From an uncultured Candidatus Saccharibacteria bacterium (GTDB lineage: Bacteria > Patescibacteriota > Saccharimonadia > Saccharimonadales > Saccharimonadaceae), in assembly GCA_947165975.1 (NCBI GenBank), contig CAMVCL010000010.1:1-36483 (forward strand): a stretch of DNA of 36,483 nt. Reading direction: 5' to 3'. A model generated the notes under the pieces. It was not told the DNA's origin. It saw nothing but the letters and a program-made list of their open reading frames with translations, and made no database searches. How positions within the stretch are numbered: the stretch's first letter is position 1; every line of letters starts with the position of its first letter. This document shows, piece after piece, positions 1 to 7,371 of the stretch. The position numbers and the translations under genes were made by a program.

Positions 1-2364
1 CCAGAAGAGATGCAGGCAAAAGTAGAAGAGTCTGGTTTCATAAATCCGCCAGAGGCTCCTCGTGGTAATAAGATAGACGGGCAAGAAATAAGCCGAGATG
101 TATATCCTCGACACGAAGAAGAATCTTATACGGAATACACGAACCGGCTGTCTTCCATGAATGAAAAAACGCGGGATGTTATTGCTGATCGCATGAGCAA
201 AAAGGTAGATAATTTATTTACGAACGACACTATAGATGCCGTCCATAATCTCCTGATAAAAAACAATAGATTCCGTAATCGAAACCCTTCCGAGGACATT
301 AGAAAAGAAATTCGGGGCGAAGTAAGAGATTTAGTTAAAAATAGCATAGTCGAACGATACGCAGCAATTGACGAAATGGAAAAAAATAATTACCCTACAT
401 TATATGAACGTGCCTATTATAAGAAGCTTGCGAATAACGATTTAGAGGAGGTCGCCAAAGAAGACATAGAGGATATAGTATATGACACTCTGAATCTCGA
501 AAATTATAGAGTTAAAAATAAACTTGGCGGGTCTAACGGATGGAATAATAAGTACGGTTCTGGATATAGATACCATTACGAATCTCCAATTATCGCACAA
601 GAACTAATGTCAGAAAAACAAAGAGAACTTTTCCGTGGTGAACTTCAAGAAGAGTATATTTCTCCGAGTGATTTAATAAAATATAATCAAAACGTAATTA
701 AAAGTGCTATCAATGAAGGCGATTTTTTGCCGGACATCATAAAGACCAACCCTGAAGCAGCCGATGAAGTGTTAGCGAAGAATGAAATTGATAAAAATTC
801 CGACAAAATTACTTGGCTTGCGATAAATGGAGCTGAGGCATCAAAAAAACGCCAAAGGAGTCGCATTACAAATTATTTTAATTTAAACTCTAGGATTGCC
901 GAAATGATGGATAATCCAAATTATGATTTCAGTTATAAATATGGAAAGTTATATCGTGAAGGCAAGGCATTAGATCCTATTATGTCTAAAGGCGGAATTG
1001 AAAAATTAAAAAACATTGTAACCGCCACCTCTAATGAAATCGCTAACGACGGCGAGTCGATCGAAAAAAGCAAAAACGAAATACGTGAATATAAAGAGAA
1101 GGAGCTGACGAATAGAGCTCGCAATGATGACGGTATAATGAATCAAGTTGAAAACCTACTGGAGGTTCATTCAATAAATGCCAGTATAAATGCAGAGGGT
1201 TTCGCAGATAATTCATCCGAATCTGCTGGATTAAAAAAATTAATTATGGCATATTATCTTGAGAATGAGTCCAGTATAGAAATCCCAGTTGATTATAAAA
1301 CCGCTATAAAAAGAGGTTTCGAAGAACGTCTCGCACTTGGAATACAAAAAGTTGGCGAACATTGGGAGAGTCATGATGGTGGATGGCATATGGTTGATGA
1401 ATATAAAGATTATACTGAAATCTTTAGAAGTAAACATTATGCTGAGATTAAAGATAAAATTGGTATCAATTTCGAAGATGAAGAATACTATGATATGGCG
1501 TTCACTGGCTTTATTAATGCCCTAGGTTCAACAAACGGATATAGATCTGACGCAGCGAACTGGTATTATGATGAAATTTTCTCCAAGGATCCAGGAAAAT
1601 TTCTAGCATCCCTTGCAGCTTATCGAGAGAGCGACGGGTGTAATCGGGGGATGAAAAATCGAATAACAAGATTCAAGGATCATCGGATAGATATTCTCGA
1701 ATTTCAAAAACAACTGGTATCAGAACAAAATAATGACACTGAAAACATCAAAGTTACTAAAACATTTGAAGCCAATAGAGAGGATGTTGCTAATATTCTA
1801 AGGAAGAAACAATTGTCTTTACTTCGAGAACACGGTATAGATAAATTCGACATTAGCACCACTTCATTCTTACCTGGTTCTAGGAATAACGAAACGGCTG
1901 AATATGGCGTAGGCGAAACTCCAGAAATGCCTATTTATGATTTTGGATATGAAAAGGTTAAAGCTTTGTTTGCGTTTGCTCAGCATATGGATATGAATGT
2001 TCCGGGTAGCAATGTAAGATATTTTATTAATGCTTTTCCGCGAGCTAAAAATGCCGATGAGCAGAACGCACAGTTAGAAGATGTAGCACTCGATGATTCT
2101 AGGTCTTACATAGGTTTCAAATTTGTACGTAATGGAGTTGAATGCCTAATGGCTGAAAGCTTTGCCCAAGGAGCTGGCTTGTATACAGCTTATGATGCTG
2201 GCGATGGATTAGATTGCAACCATATCTTTAACAGAACAAAACAGAATGCTATTAAAGAAAAAAATATCGCAAGAACTAATCACTTAGACCAGGCACATTA
2301 CAACGAGAGTTTAAACGATTCTCACCAACGCTCACTTAAATTCATTGATAAAAGAACACGATAA
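1..2364 (+). CDS. Large charged protein of unknown function (5' end probably outside window)
   Basis: The frame is open from the first base of the window. The first ATG is at 10, but no ribosome binding site is visible before it, so the gene may begin upstream. At least 784 residues are present. The protein is hydrophilic, rich in Glu, Lys, Asn and Asp, with no signal peptide or membrane segment that I can see, and long stretches look helical. The last ~150 residues look most domain-like, with alternating hydrophobic strands (for example SYIGFKFVRNG and AQGAGLYTAYDAGD) before a polar tail. I recognise no catalytic motif or family and assign no function. Large lineage-specific soluble proteins of this kind are common in CPR genomes (general knowledge). 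It is followed by a 317-base gap and then a convergent helicase gene. Confidence 0.8.
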   Translation, partial: PEEMQAKVEESGFINPPEAPRGNKIDGQEISRDVYPRHEEESYTEYTNRLSSMNEKTRDVIADRMSKKVDNLFTNDTIDAVHNLLIKNNRFRNRNPSEDIRKEIRGEVRDLVKNSIVERYAAIDEMEKNNYPTLYERAYYKKLANNDLEEVAKEDIEDIVYDTLNLENYRVKNKLGGSNGWNNKYGSGYRYHYESPIIAQELMSEKQRELFRGELQEEYISPSDLIKYNQNVIKSAINEGDFLPDIIKTNPEAADEVLAKNEIDKNSDKITWLAINGAEASKKRQRSRITNYFNLNSRIAEMMDNPNYDFSYKYGKLYREGKALDPIMSKGGIEKLKNIVTATSNEIANDGESIEKSKNEIREYKEKELTNRARNDDGIMNQVENLLEVHSINASINAEGFADNSSESAGLKKLIMAYYLENESSIEIPVDYKTAIKRGFEERLALGIQKVGEHWESHDGGWHMVDEYKDYTEIFRSKHYAEIKDKIGINFEDEEYYDMAFTGFINALGSTNGYRSDAANWYYDEIFSKDPGKFLASLAAYRESDGCNRGMKNRITRFKDHRIDILEFQKQLVSEQNNDTENIKVTKTFEANREDVANILRKKQLSLLREHGIDKFDISTTSFLPGSRNNETAEYGVGETPEMPIYDFGYEKVKALFAFAQHMDMNVPGSNVRYFINAFPRAKNADEQNAQLEDVALDDSRSYIGFKFVRNGVECLMAESFAQGAGLYTAYDAGDGLDCNHIFNRTKQNAIKEKNIARTNHLDQAHYNESLNDSHQRSLKFIDKRTR

Positions 2365-2532
2365 ATTACTCCAAATAAGCTCCTAACTATACTGTGGTTA
2401 TAATCTGGCTCCGGTCACAATTAAATCAAAAAATAGTTAGAATGGCCCCCTTACTACTTTCCCAAAAAAATTTTTAGTTTTTTACATGCTTTTTTGGGCT
2501 TTTACAGATATGGATTTTCAGAGCAAATGCGA

Positions 2533-2538
2533 TATAAT
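2533..2538 (+). promoter_or_regulatory. Possible -10 box upstream of hairpin RNA
   Basis: A perfect TATAAT lies about 30 bases before the hairpin at 2570-2604, placing a transcription start near 2545. No TTGACA-like -35 is found at the normal spacing, so the call rests on the -10 hexamer alone. Confidence 0.35.
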
Positions 2539-2569
2539 ACTGAAGATACACCTATTAATGAGAGAAAAA

Positions 2570-2604
2570 CAGATATGATGGGCAATTTCCGCCCATCAAA
2601 TCTG
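2570..2604 (+). ncRNA. Two-tier hairpin, possible small RNA or attenuator
   Basis: An outer stem CAGAT/ATCTG (2570-2574 with 2600-2604) and an inner stem GATGGGC/GCCCATC (2577-2583 with 2591-2597) are separated by a symmetric 2x2 internal loop and closed by a 7-base loop. No U-run follows, so it does not look like an intrinsic terminator. With the TATAAT at 2533 it may be the core of a short structured RNA. No known RNA family was recognised. Confidence 0.35.
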
Positions 2605-2681
2605 CCTTTAACATAGTTACAACCTCTTTCACTAGGGTGCACCAACTAATAATCGTTTCAAATATTCTCATAAAACACTTT

Positions 2682-4541
2682 CTATTTTATATATTTACAT
2701 TTATTATTAGAACAAACCACAAAAACTTGTCCATCACGTTTTCGACGCTTTTTTAATAAGATTCCTCTTCTACATTTTGGACAAACTTTTTCACCAGTCC
2801 CCTTTAATCTTGGATTAATTTCAAAAATAAAATCAGAGATTTTTTCTGCCTCCGCAATCATGATCGTCTTTTCTTTCGCTCGCGTCATCGCCACATAAAA
2901 TAATCTTCTTTCTTCTGCAAAAGGGAAAGCATCCAATTTTGCCAATAAAACCTCTTCTACCGCTTTATTTCCCCTTGTTGCTGGCATGCCCATTTCCCCC
3001 TGATTCATATTTATTACAAATACTATATCTCTAGTGATCCCTTTCGCTTTATGCATACTACAGAATCCAACTTTAAGCCAACATTCTACTTCCGCAATCC
3101 ACCATTTTAATTCAATTTGACCATCCTCTCCACCTTCGATTTTCGCATTTTTGAACCGGCCGGCTACAGTCACCAATCGGTATAAATCTCGATTATATCT
3201 TGCAATTATCTGTACTTTTTTCTTAAATATATTCTCACCATATTCAGCAAATAACTTTTGTATCTCCTCATCAACCACCTTATAATCACGTGGTTGTGTC
3301 ATTTTTTTCCCGCAATAATTCAACTTAATTTCAATTGGCGTTTTACGCTTCACATGCGAAATCACTCGTTTTTTTGACTGATATGGATTCTTTTGGATGA
3401 ATTTATTGCTGACTTTTGCTGTCGGTTCTCCAAACCGATACGTTAATCCAATCACGCCCCGATAAGTTTCTCTTTGAAAAATCTTCTCAAAATCATCTAA
3501 AACTTGTAAGTTACTCCCTGCAAAACGGTAAATCGATTGCCAATCATCTCCAACTGCAAAGAGTTTCACTCTCTCACACTTATCTAAGACTGCCTTTAGA
3601 AGCAAATATTTACTTGTAGACATATCTTGTGCTTCATCCACCAAAACATACCGATAACTCATACTACCTTCAGGCATTGTCTCAATCAATTCTCTTGCTT
3701 CGATCAGCATATCTGAAAAATCATACTTCCTATACTTTTTTAAATACTCTTGATACATTCGCACTACTGGTTCATATAGTTCAAAAAAATCCATCGCCCG
3801 TTTTCGACTCTTGTCACATTCAATTACTTCTAATCTCTTCTTGAATTCCTTTAGGTCAGCCCCTTCGCCTTTTTGTAAACTCATCACCGAAATAAACATC
3901 TTCACTAATTTCTGCCCATCTTCCTCTTCTCTACATTCTCCAAAATTTATTTCACTCTGCTTTTCGTCCTTTAGATAATTTCTATATTTCTCAGCATAAT
4001 TTACTCGCTCTTTCGTCAATTTATTAACTATCACATCAAATACCTTTATAATCTCTCCTTCTGATATCAATTCTCTTTTTTCCTGATTACCCTGTATGAT
4101 TTTGTTGCCCAGCGAATGAAATGTCCGAATTTCTACTTTTAAGTCTTTTACACGTTCTTGCAGCTCAACTACTACTTTATTCGTAAAAGCAATCACCAAA
4201 ATCTTCTCTGGTAGGATGTTTAAATCATCTATTAGATAATTTACCTTGGCAAGTAAGCTTGCACTCTTTCCACTACCTGCTGGCGCCAAAAACAACGCCG
4301 CATCTTCACACGCCACCACTGCTTCAATCTGCTTAGCATCTAATCGATTTCCTTCAACTTCATATATTTTCCCCTGTTCTCTTGAAATAAACAACCGGTT
4401 ATATTTTTTTCTAATTTTTTCCATTCTCTTTAGCGGTATTTCTTTAAAATCATTCATATAGTCACTTAAATCAGTCCTCGAAACATATTTACCCCCAGAC
4501 AACTCCTCTAGTTGTTTTATCAAAATCTTAGAATTTCGCAT
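2682..4541 (-). CDS. UvrD/Rep-like superfamily 1 helicase with C-terminal zinc finger
   Basis: The gene encodes a probable ATP-dependent 3'-5' DNA helicase of superfamily 1A. Visible motifs are Walker A APAGSGKS (about residues 86-93), Walker B with VDEAQD, motif III-type VGDDWQSIYRFAGS, motif V-like SMHKAKG and motif VI with FYVAMTRAKE. The last 33 residues form a four-cysteine zinc ribbon (CPKC...CSNNKC) of the kind seen in topoisomerase I tails and some helicases. The length, about 619 residues, is near that of Rep, UvrD or HelD. The frame stays open to a GTG at 4592, but that would run into tRNA-Arg. I chose the ATG at 4541 because an extended -10 (TGC TAGAAT) ends 8 bases before it, matching the leaderless pattern of other genes here. 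A role in repair or in handling stalled replication is inferred; the exact subfamily (HelD-like or UvrD) is not decided. Confidence 0.9.
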   Translation of the reverse strand: MRNSKILIKQLEELSGGKYVSRTDLSDYMNDFKEIPLKRMEKIRKKYNRLFISREQGKIYEVEGNRLDAKQIEAVVACEDAALFLAPAGSGKSASLLAKVNYLIDDLNILPEKILVIAFTNKVVVELQERVKDLKVEIRTFHSLGNKIIQGNQEKRELISEGEIIKVFDVIVNKLTKERVNYAEKYRNYLKDEKQSEINFGECREEEDGQKLVKMFISVMSLQKGEGADLKEFKKRLEVIECDKSRKRAMDFFELYEPVVRMYQEYLKKYRKYDFSDMLIEARELIETMPEGSMSYRYVLVDEAQDMSTSKYLLLKAVLDKCERVKLFAVGDDWQSIYRFAGSNLQVLDDFEKIFQRETYRGVIGLTYRFGEPTAKVSNKFIQKNPYQSKKRVISHVKRKTPIEIKLNYCGKKMTQPRDYKVVDEEIQKLFAEYGENIFKKKVQIIARYNRDLYRLVTVAGRFKNAKIEGGEDGQIELKWWIAEVECWLKVGFCSMHKAKGITRDIVFVINMNQGEMGMPATRGNKAVEEVLLAKLDAFPFAEERRLFYVAMTRAKEKTIMIAEAEKISDFIFEINPRLKGTGEKVCPKCRRGILLKKRRKRDGQVFVVCSNNKCKYIK

Positions 4542-4549
4542 CGACATGC

Positions 4550-4558
4550 ATTCTAGCA
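4550..4558 (-). promoter_or_regulatory. Extended -10 promoter of the helicase gene (leaderless)
   Basis: On the minus strand TGC-TAGAAT is followed by 8 bases and then the ATG at 4541. No Shine-Dalgarno sequence fits in this space, so the mRNA probably starts at or next to the start codon. The site lies back to back with the tRNA-Arg promoter. Confidence 0.5.
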
Positions 4559-4568
4559 TAAAATATGG

Positions 4569-4574
4569 TATAAT
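4569..4574 (+). promoter_or_regulatory. -10 box of tRNA-Arg
   Basis: TATAAT lies 14 bases before the first base of the tRNA, which gives a predicted transcript start near 4581. It is only about 20 bases from the divergent helicase promoter. Confidence 0.55.
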
Positions 4575-4588
4575 AACAGATACTACGT

Positions 4589-4665
4589 GCACCGGTAGCT
4601 CAGTGGATTAGAGCATCTGTCTTCGGAACAGAGGGTCGTGGGTTCGAGTCCCTCCCGGTGTACCA
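4589..4665 (+). tRNA. tRNA-Arg (anticodon TCG, 4623-4625)
   Basis: A full cloverleaf can be folded. The acceptor stem is 4589-4595 with 4655-4661, the D arm contains GCTC...GAGC, the anticodon stem TCTGT/ACAGA encloses CTTCGGA, and the T arm has loop TTCGAGT. The discriminator A (4662) is followed by an encoded CCA. Position 1-72 is a G-U wobble and the T stem contains one U-U mismatch (50-64). The anticodon UCG reads CGA and probably other CGN codons. An intrinsic terminator follows at once. Confidence 0.95.
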
Positions 4666-4672
4666 GAGTATT

Positions 4673-4697
4673 AAAAAGGACCCAAAAGGTCTTTTTT
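4673..4697 (+). terminator. Intrinsic terminator of tRNA-Arg
   Basis: The arms AAAAAGGACC and GGTCTTTTTT, separated by CAAAA, form a hairpin with one G-U pair and end in a run of six T. It begins 8 bases after the tRNA CCA end. Confidence 0.8.
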
Positions 4698-4725
4698 ATA
4701 TACCCCAATATAAGCACAAATAGTA

Positions 4726-4754
4726 TTGACAAATACTACAATCTATGCTATAAT
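4726..4754 (+). promoter_or_regulatory. Consensus sigma-70-type promoter
   Basis: A perfect TTGACA (4726-4731) and a perfect TATAAT (4749-4754) are separated by 17 bases, with TGC just before the -10. It is the best promoter in the window and drives the small unknown gene at 4804, so that gene is probably well expressed. Confidence 0.85.
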
Positions 4755-4803
4755 CATACAACACAGCTGTTTCTATAATGTACATTAAAAAGAGGAAAGG
4801 AAG

Positions 4804-5220
4804 GTGAAAAAATTGGAAAGGGGGAAGAACAAGTTTCTGTCCAATTTAATAAAAGTCGAGGAAAAAAGAGAGCCTGGAACAATAGCTCGTCGCACAGATT
4901 TCAATTACTTAGACGGCCACGGCACATTCTACAAGTTTGATAAGAAATATTTTCCAAGCGATCTCTTAGATACAGAAGAAGGAGACCGTGTAAGCCTAGT
5001 CTTGCGCAATCTTCACACCAACAATCTCGACGAAGTCGTGTTCGATACCATATCTAAATTCAAAGTCGGCGAAAAAAGCATTTGGTTTCGCGGACACATA
5101 GTTGATAGTGAAGACTACTACGGGATCAAAATCGAATATTATATTAACAGACCACTAGAAAGCTACATCCTAGTACATGCTAGCGGTCATCCCTTCTATG
5201 ACATTTTTTCACGTCCCTGA
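4804..5220 (+). CDS. Small unknown protein, strongly promoted single-gene unit
   Basis: The gene encodes 138 residues with a GTG start. The start is supported by a purine-rich ribosome binding site (AGAGGAAAGGAAG) just upstream and a consensus promoter about 50 bases upstream. The N-terminus is basic (MKKLERGKNKF), and the rest is a mixed, probably alpha/beta soluble domain with many aromatic residues (for example SIWFRGHIVD and YYGIKIEYYI). There is no membrane segment, no cysteine pair and no motif I recognise. The gene is monocistronic, bounded by its own promoter and a terminator that overlaps its stop codon. Function is unknown. Confidence 0.8.
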   Translation: MKKLERGKNKFLSNLIKVEEKREPGTIARRTDFNYLDGHGTFYKFDKKYFPSDLLDTEEGDRVSLVLRNLHTNNLDEVVFDTISKFKVGEKSIWFRGHIVDSEDYYGIKIEYYINRPLESYILVHASGHPFYDIFSRP

Positions 5221-5241
5221 GCCTTCAGGGACTTATTTTTT
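5213..5241. terminator. Intrinsic terminator overlapping the stop codon
   Basis: GTCCCTGA/TCAGGGAC forms an 8-bp stem with a GCCT loop, followed by TTATTTTTT. The stop codon of the 4804 gene lies in the 5' arm. The convergent phosphoribosyltransferase-like gene ends at its far edge. Confidence 0.8.
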
Positions 5242-6697
5242 AAATATGACCCTTCTCGTATTCAACTCTTAAACGAGCAATCTGTTCACGAAGTCGTAGA
5301 GATTTTTTATTTTTTTCCGTTTCGTAATCTAGTGGAGTCGCCAAAAAGTCTGCACCATAAACCGCTGCACGCAAAGGGCCAGTAGGCGTCTTTGCAAATT
5401 GTCTCTCATAAAAGCGCTTATCCAAACCCAGAATACCACGCCCCGTTCCATCATCATGCACCAGTGAATACCAAAAAGGTATTATTAACATCTGGCCATC
5501 CATAGAACTATTAGCGTCTGTAAGAAGTTTTGCTTCATAAAAAGCAAAGAAATTTATTTCCGATGCTTCAGGAAAAGCCCATTTAAAAAAGTGCTCAGCT
5601 ATCTTTCCGGTAGTGCCTGATCGCACAACCTCATCAACAATAGTAATATTCTTCCCTTCCATATCAACCGGATAATCCATAATGCGTTCTGGATGTTCCA
5701 AATCTTCTTCCGACAATCCCCCTGGAACAAACAGTCCTCTGAGTCGTGCCGCAATCATCAAAGCATCATAAATTGATTTTAGTCTCGAATTATCAAGAAT
5801 CTTAATCTTTTCTAACGCTGCAGTTTTATAAACTTCTAATTCTTCATTCTTAGTTATCTCTCCACGTTGTATCTTTCCACGCACATCCTCTTTTTCAAAA
5901 ACCGCATTTATTGCCCTTTCTTTAATTCGACTATTTAATTGTGTGTCTTTTTTGATTAGCCTTTCTAATTCCTCATGTGAGAGCACTCCATCTTTTAGAA
6001 GTTGCTTCAAGGTCATAATATCCTCTTGCCTTACATCATGAATCGGCAAATCATCCCATTTAGCAAGCTCACCAGATGAATACTCGCCACTCTCAGTCTT
6101 AATGTCGAAATATGCAAACCAAGTCCTTCTGTCTATCGCAATATGCTCTGTCCTTGGCTTTGGCTCATCTGTAACATCTTCCCACAATTCATTTACAAAC
6201 CAACTTACTGGTCTAGCTGACTTATCTAAATAAATTGCAACATCTGTTTTCGGTAATTTTCCACTTTCTCCAGAAAGATCTTTTACAGTGTCTATCGCTT
6301 TTTCCAAATAAGAACGAACTGTCTCCTCGTAAGTCCAATATTGAACATTAAACTTATAATCTGTACTATCCTTCTTTGAGATCGGAATAAGTTCTTCTTG
6401 CAAAAATAAATCAAATGCCTCCTTAAAATCTTCTTCCGTTTTCAGAGGATTCGGCCCAAAGTCGCGCTCAAAATGCTTTTTTGGACTAATGTCATCTGGG
6501 AAATGATCCCGCACGATTTCAACCGCCGACGAATCAGGCTTTAGCAGTTCTCCGCCAGGAAGACTATCCTCTCCCCCCGCCTCTTCGACTGCCGCCATCG
6601 CTATTTTAGCTACTTTCTTTTCTCTTGAATGCGATAAAATCTCTGTTTCTTTAAGCTCAGCATCCTCACTAAAAGACTTTTCTGGAAATTTTTCCAT
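5240..6697 (-). CDS. Phosphoribosyltransferase-domain protein with long insertions
   Basis: The gene encodes 485 residues from the ATG at 6697, which has GGAGG 7 bases upstream; a TTG four codons earlier lies inside that site. The clearest motif is a PRPP-binding loop, ITIVDEVVRSGTTG (residues 351-364), typical of type I phosphoribosyltransferases. An earlier segment, VAIYLDKSARPVSWFV (153-168), looks like the first strand and loop of the same fold, so the domain appears to be split by about 180 residues of charged, helical sequence. The first ~90 residues look disordered and acidic. Known type I enzymes bind PRPP for nucleotide salvage or regulation; the substrate here cannot be told. It is transcribed alone from a promoter near 6770. 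Confidence 0.8.
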   Translation of the reverse strand: MEKFPEKSFSEDAELKETEILSHSREKKVAKIAMAAVEEAGGEDSLPGGELLKPDSSAVEIVRDHFPDDISPKKHFERDFGPNPLKTEEDFKEAFDLFLQEELIPISKKDSTDYKFNVQYWTYEETVRSYLEKAIDTVKDLSGESGKLPKTDVAIYLDKSARPVSWFVNELWEDVTDEPKPRTEHIAIDRRTWFAYFDIKTESGEYSSGELAKWDDLPIHDVRQEDIMTLKQLLKDGVLSHEELERLIKKDTQLNSRIKERAINAVFEKEDVRGKIQRGEITKNEELEVYKTAALEKIKILDNSRLKSIYDALMIAARLRGLFVPGGLSEEDLEHPERIMDYPVDMEGKNITIVDEVVRSGTTGKIAEHFFKWAFPEASEINFFAFYEAKLLTDANSSMDGQMLIIPFWYSLVHDDGTGRGILGLDKRFYERQFAKTPTGPLRAAVYGADFLATPLDYETEKNKKSLRLREQIARLRVEYEKGHI

Positions 6698-6767
6698 AAT
6701 ATCCTCCAATCCACGATTAATTATAATTATTCAATACTAGGTACATTGACATTCATATCACATTTTT

Positions 6768-6776
6768 ATTATACCA
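6768..6776 (-). promoter_or_regulatory. Extended -10 promoter of the phosphoribosyltransferase-like gene
   Basis: The minus strand reads TGG-TATAAT, giving a start near 6761 and a leader of about 64 bases before the GGAGG-ATG at 6697. No clear -35 is present. Confidence 0.5.
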
Positions 6777-6843
6777 GTTCTAAACCAGGTAGCAGATTTA
6801 TCTTTTCGCCTAAATATGTTTTTACTATTAAATACATTACGCT

Positions 6844-7020
6844 CTATGACGATTTCAAACATCTTACCGTATTTCCATTTACCAGCACATATTGACTAGG
6901 TTTATAGCCCAATTTGTTATTATATTGAGTATTAGATGAACTAGAAAAATCCGAATTAGTAATATTAGAAGAAATAGAAGTAAATTTCTTAGTATTATCT
7001 GATTGATTTATATTAAAATA
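6844..7020 (-). pseudogene. Possible 3' gene relic (59-codon open frame without a start)
   Basis: The minus strand carries an open frame between a TGA at 7021-7023 and a TAG at 6844-6846. Its translation is Ser/Asn-rich and then protein-like (KLGYKPSQYVLVNGNTVRC), but no ATG, GTG or TTG with a ribosome site leads it. It could be the C-terminal remnant of a lost secreted or pilin-like gene, or chance. Confidence is low. Confidence 0.3.
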
Positions 7021-7043
7021 TCATGGTTATTAAACCCTTTTTC

Positions 7044-7072
7044 TTGACTTTTTTAAAAAAGTGTGCTATAAT
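7044..7072 (+). promoter_or_regulatory. Strong promoter of a hairpin-rich RNA
   Basis: TTGACT (7044-7049), a 17-base spacer and TATAAT (7067-7072) with TGC before the -10 predict a start near 7079. No protein start follows; the next 150 bases fold into hairpins. Confidence 0.7.
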
Positions 7073-7078
7073 TAATAA

Positions 7079-7233
7079 ACCCTTATACCTAGGGATTTAT
7101 TCTGTACTTTACTGACCAATCAGGGTCATTAATATATAAAAAACATTAAGTTCTTTACTTAAATGTTTTTCGCTAGCTAACCATTTGCTAGCCGCACCCT
7201 CCTTGCGCCGGGATTGCCCACCCGGCGCTTTAT
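7079..7233 (+). ncRNA. Candidate structured small RNA with five hairpins and a C-rich anti-SD-like motif
   Basis: A strong promoter precedes a non-coding stretch with consecutive inverted repeats: CCCT/AGGG (7080-7094), TGACC/GGTCA (7113-7128), an A/U-rich stem around 7138-7170 (AACATT.AAG with CTTAAATGTT), GCTAGC/GCTAGC (7172-7192), and a very stable GCGCCGGG/CCCGGCGC stem (7205-7228) followed by TTTA. Just before the last stem lies the unpaired motif ACCCTCCT (7196-7203), able to pair with Shine-Dalgarno sequences. The last stem could terminate the RNA, although its U-run is short. It does not match tmRNA, SRP RNA, RNase P RNA or 6S RNA as I know them. A leader of the tRNA-Met transcript is the alternative, but that tRNA has its own promoter. 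Confidence 0.55.
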
Positions 7234-7245
7234 CATACCTAAACC

Positions 7246-7274
7246 TTGTATTTACGCCACTTTTAAGCTATAAT
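7246..7274 (+). promoter_or_regulatory. Promoter of tRNA-Met
   Basis: TTGTAT (7246-7251), a 17-base gap and TATAAT (7269-7274) place a start near 7281, three bases before the tRNA. Confidence 0.55.
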
Positions 7275-7283
7275 ATACGAAGT

Positions 7284-7360
7284 GGTACCGTAGCTCAGTT
7301 GGTTAGAGCGTGGGACTCATAAGCCCAAGGTCACTGGTTCGATCCCAGTCGGTACTACCA
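7284..7360 (+). tRNA. tRNA-Met (anticodon CAT, 7318-7320)
   Basis: The cloverleaf has acceptor GGTACCG (7284-7290) with CGGTACT (7350-7356), D stem GCTC/GAGC, anticodon loop CTCATAA, T arm ACTGG-TTCGATC-CCAGT, discriminator A and encoded CCA. Position 1-72 is G-U, and there is an A-G mismatch at 31-39. It lacks the unpaired C1-A72 of bacterial initiators, so an elongator tRNA-Met is most likely. A lysidine-modified tRNA-Ile(CAT) cannot be excluded from sequence alone. Confidence 0.9.
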
Positions 7361-7371
7361 TTTTTGTCGAA

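Larger units (their letters stand above)
2365..2681. other. Intergenic region with two -10-like sites and inverted repeats
   Basis: This gap lies between the convergent unknown gene and the helicase gene. It holds TATAAT at 2399-2404 and again at 2533-2538, neither with a good -35. A distant inverted repeat CTAACTA (2383-2389) / TAGTTAG (2434-2440) is present. A/T-rich complementary arms at 2461-2469 and 2490-2498 (CCCAAAAAA / TTTTTTGGG) could be a weak terminator for the upstream gene. A strong hairpin at 2570-2604 is listed separately. No convincing protein-coding frame was seen; the only ATG-led frame over the hairpin gives 13 residues (2575-2616). Confidence 0.5.

Noticed and set aside
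2575-2616. Thirteen-codon peptide over the hairpin at 2570-2604
   Set aside because: No ribosome site, very short, and the sequence is explained by the hairpin pairing.
4542-4592. N-terminal extension of the helicase to the GTG at 4592
   Set aside because: It would overlap tRNA-Arg on the other strand and place the start before the promoter. The extended -10 at 4550 supports the ATG at 4541.
6710-7283. CRISPR array or attachment site in the repeat-rich gap
   Set aside because: The inverted repeats are all different hairpins. No direct repeats of constant length with spacers are present, and no integrase is nearby.
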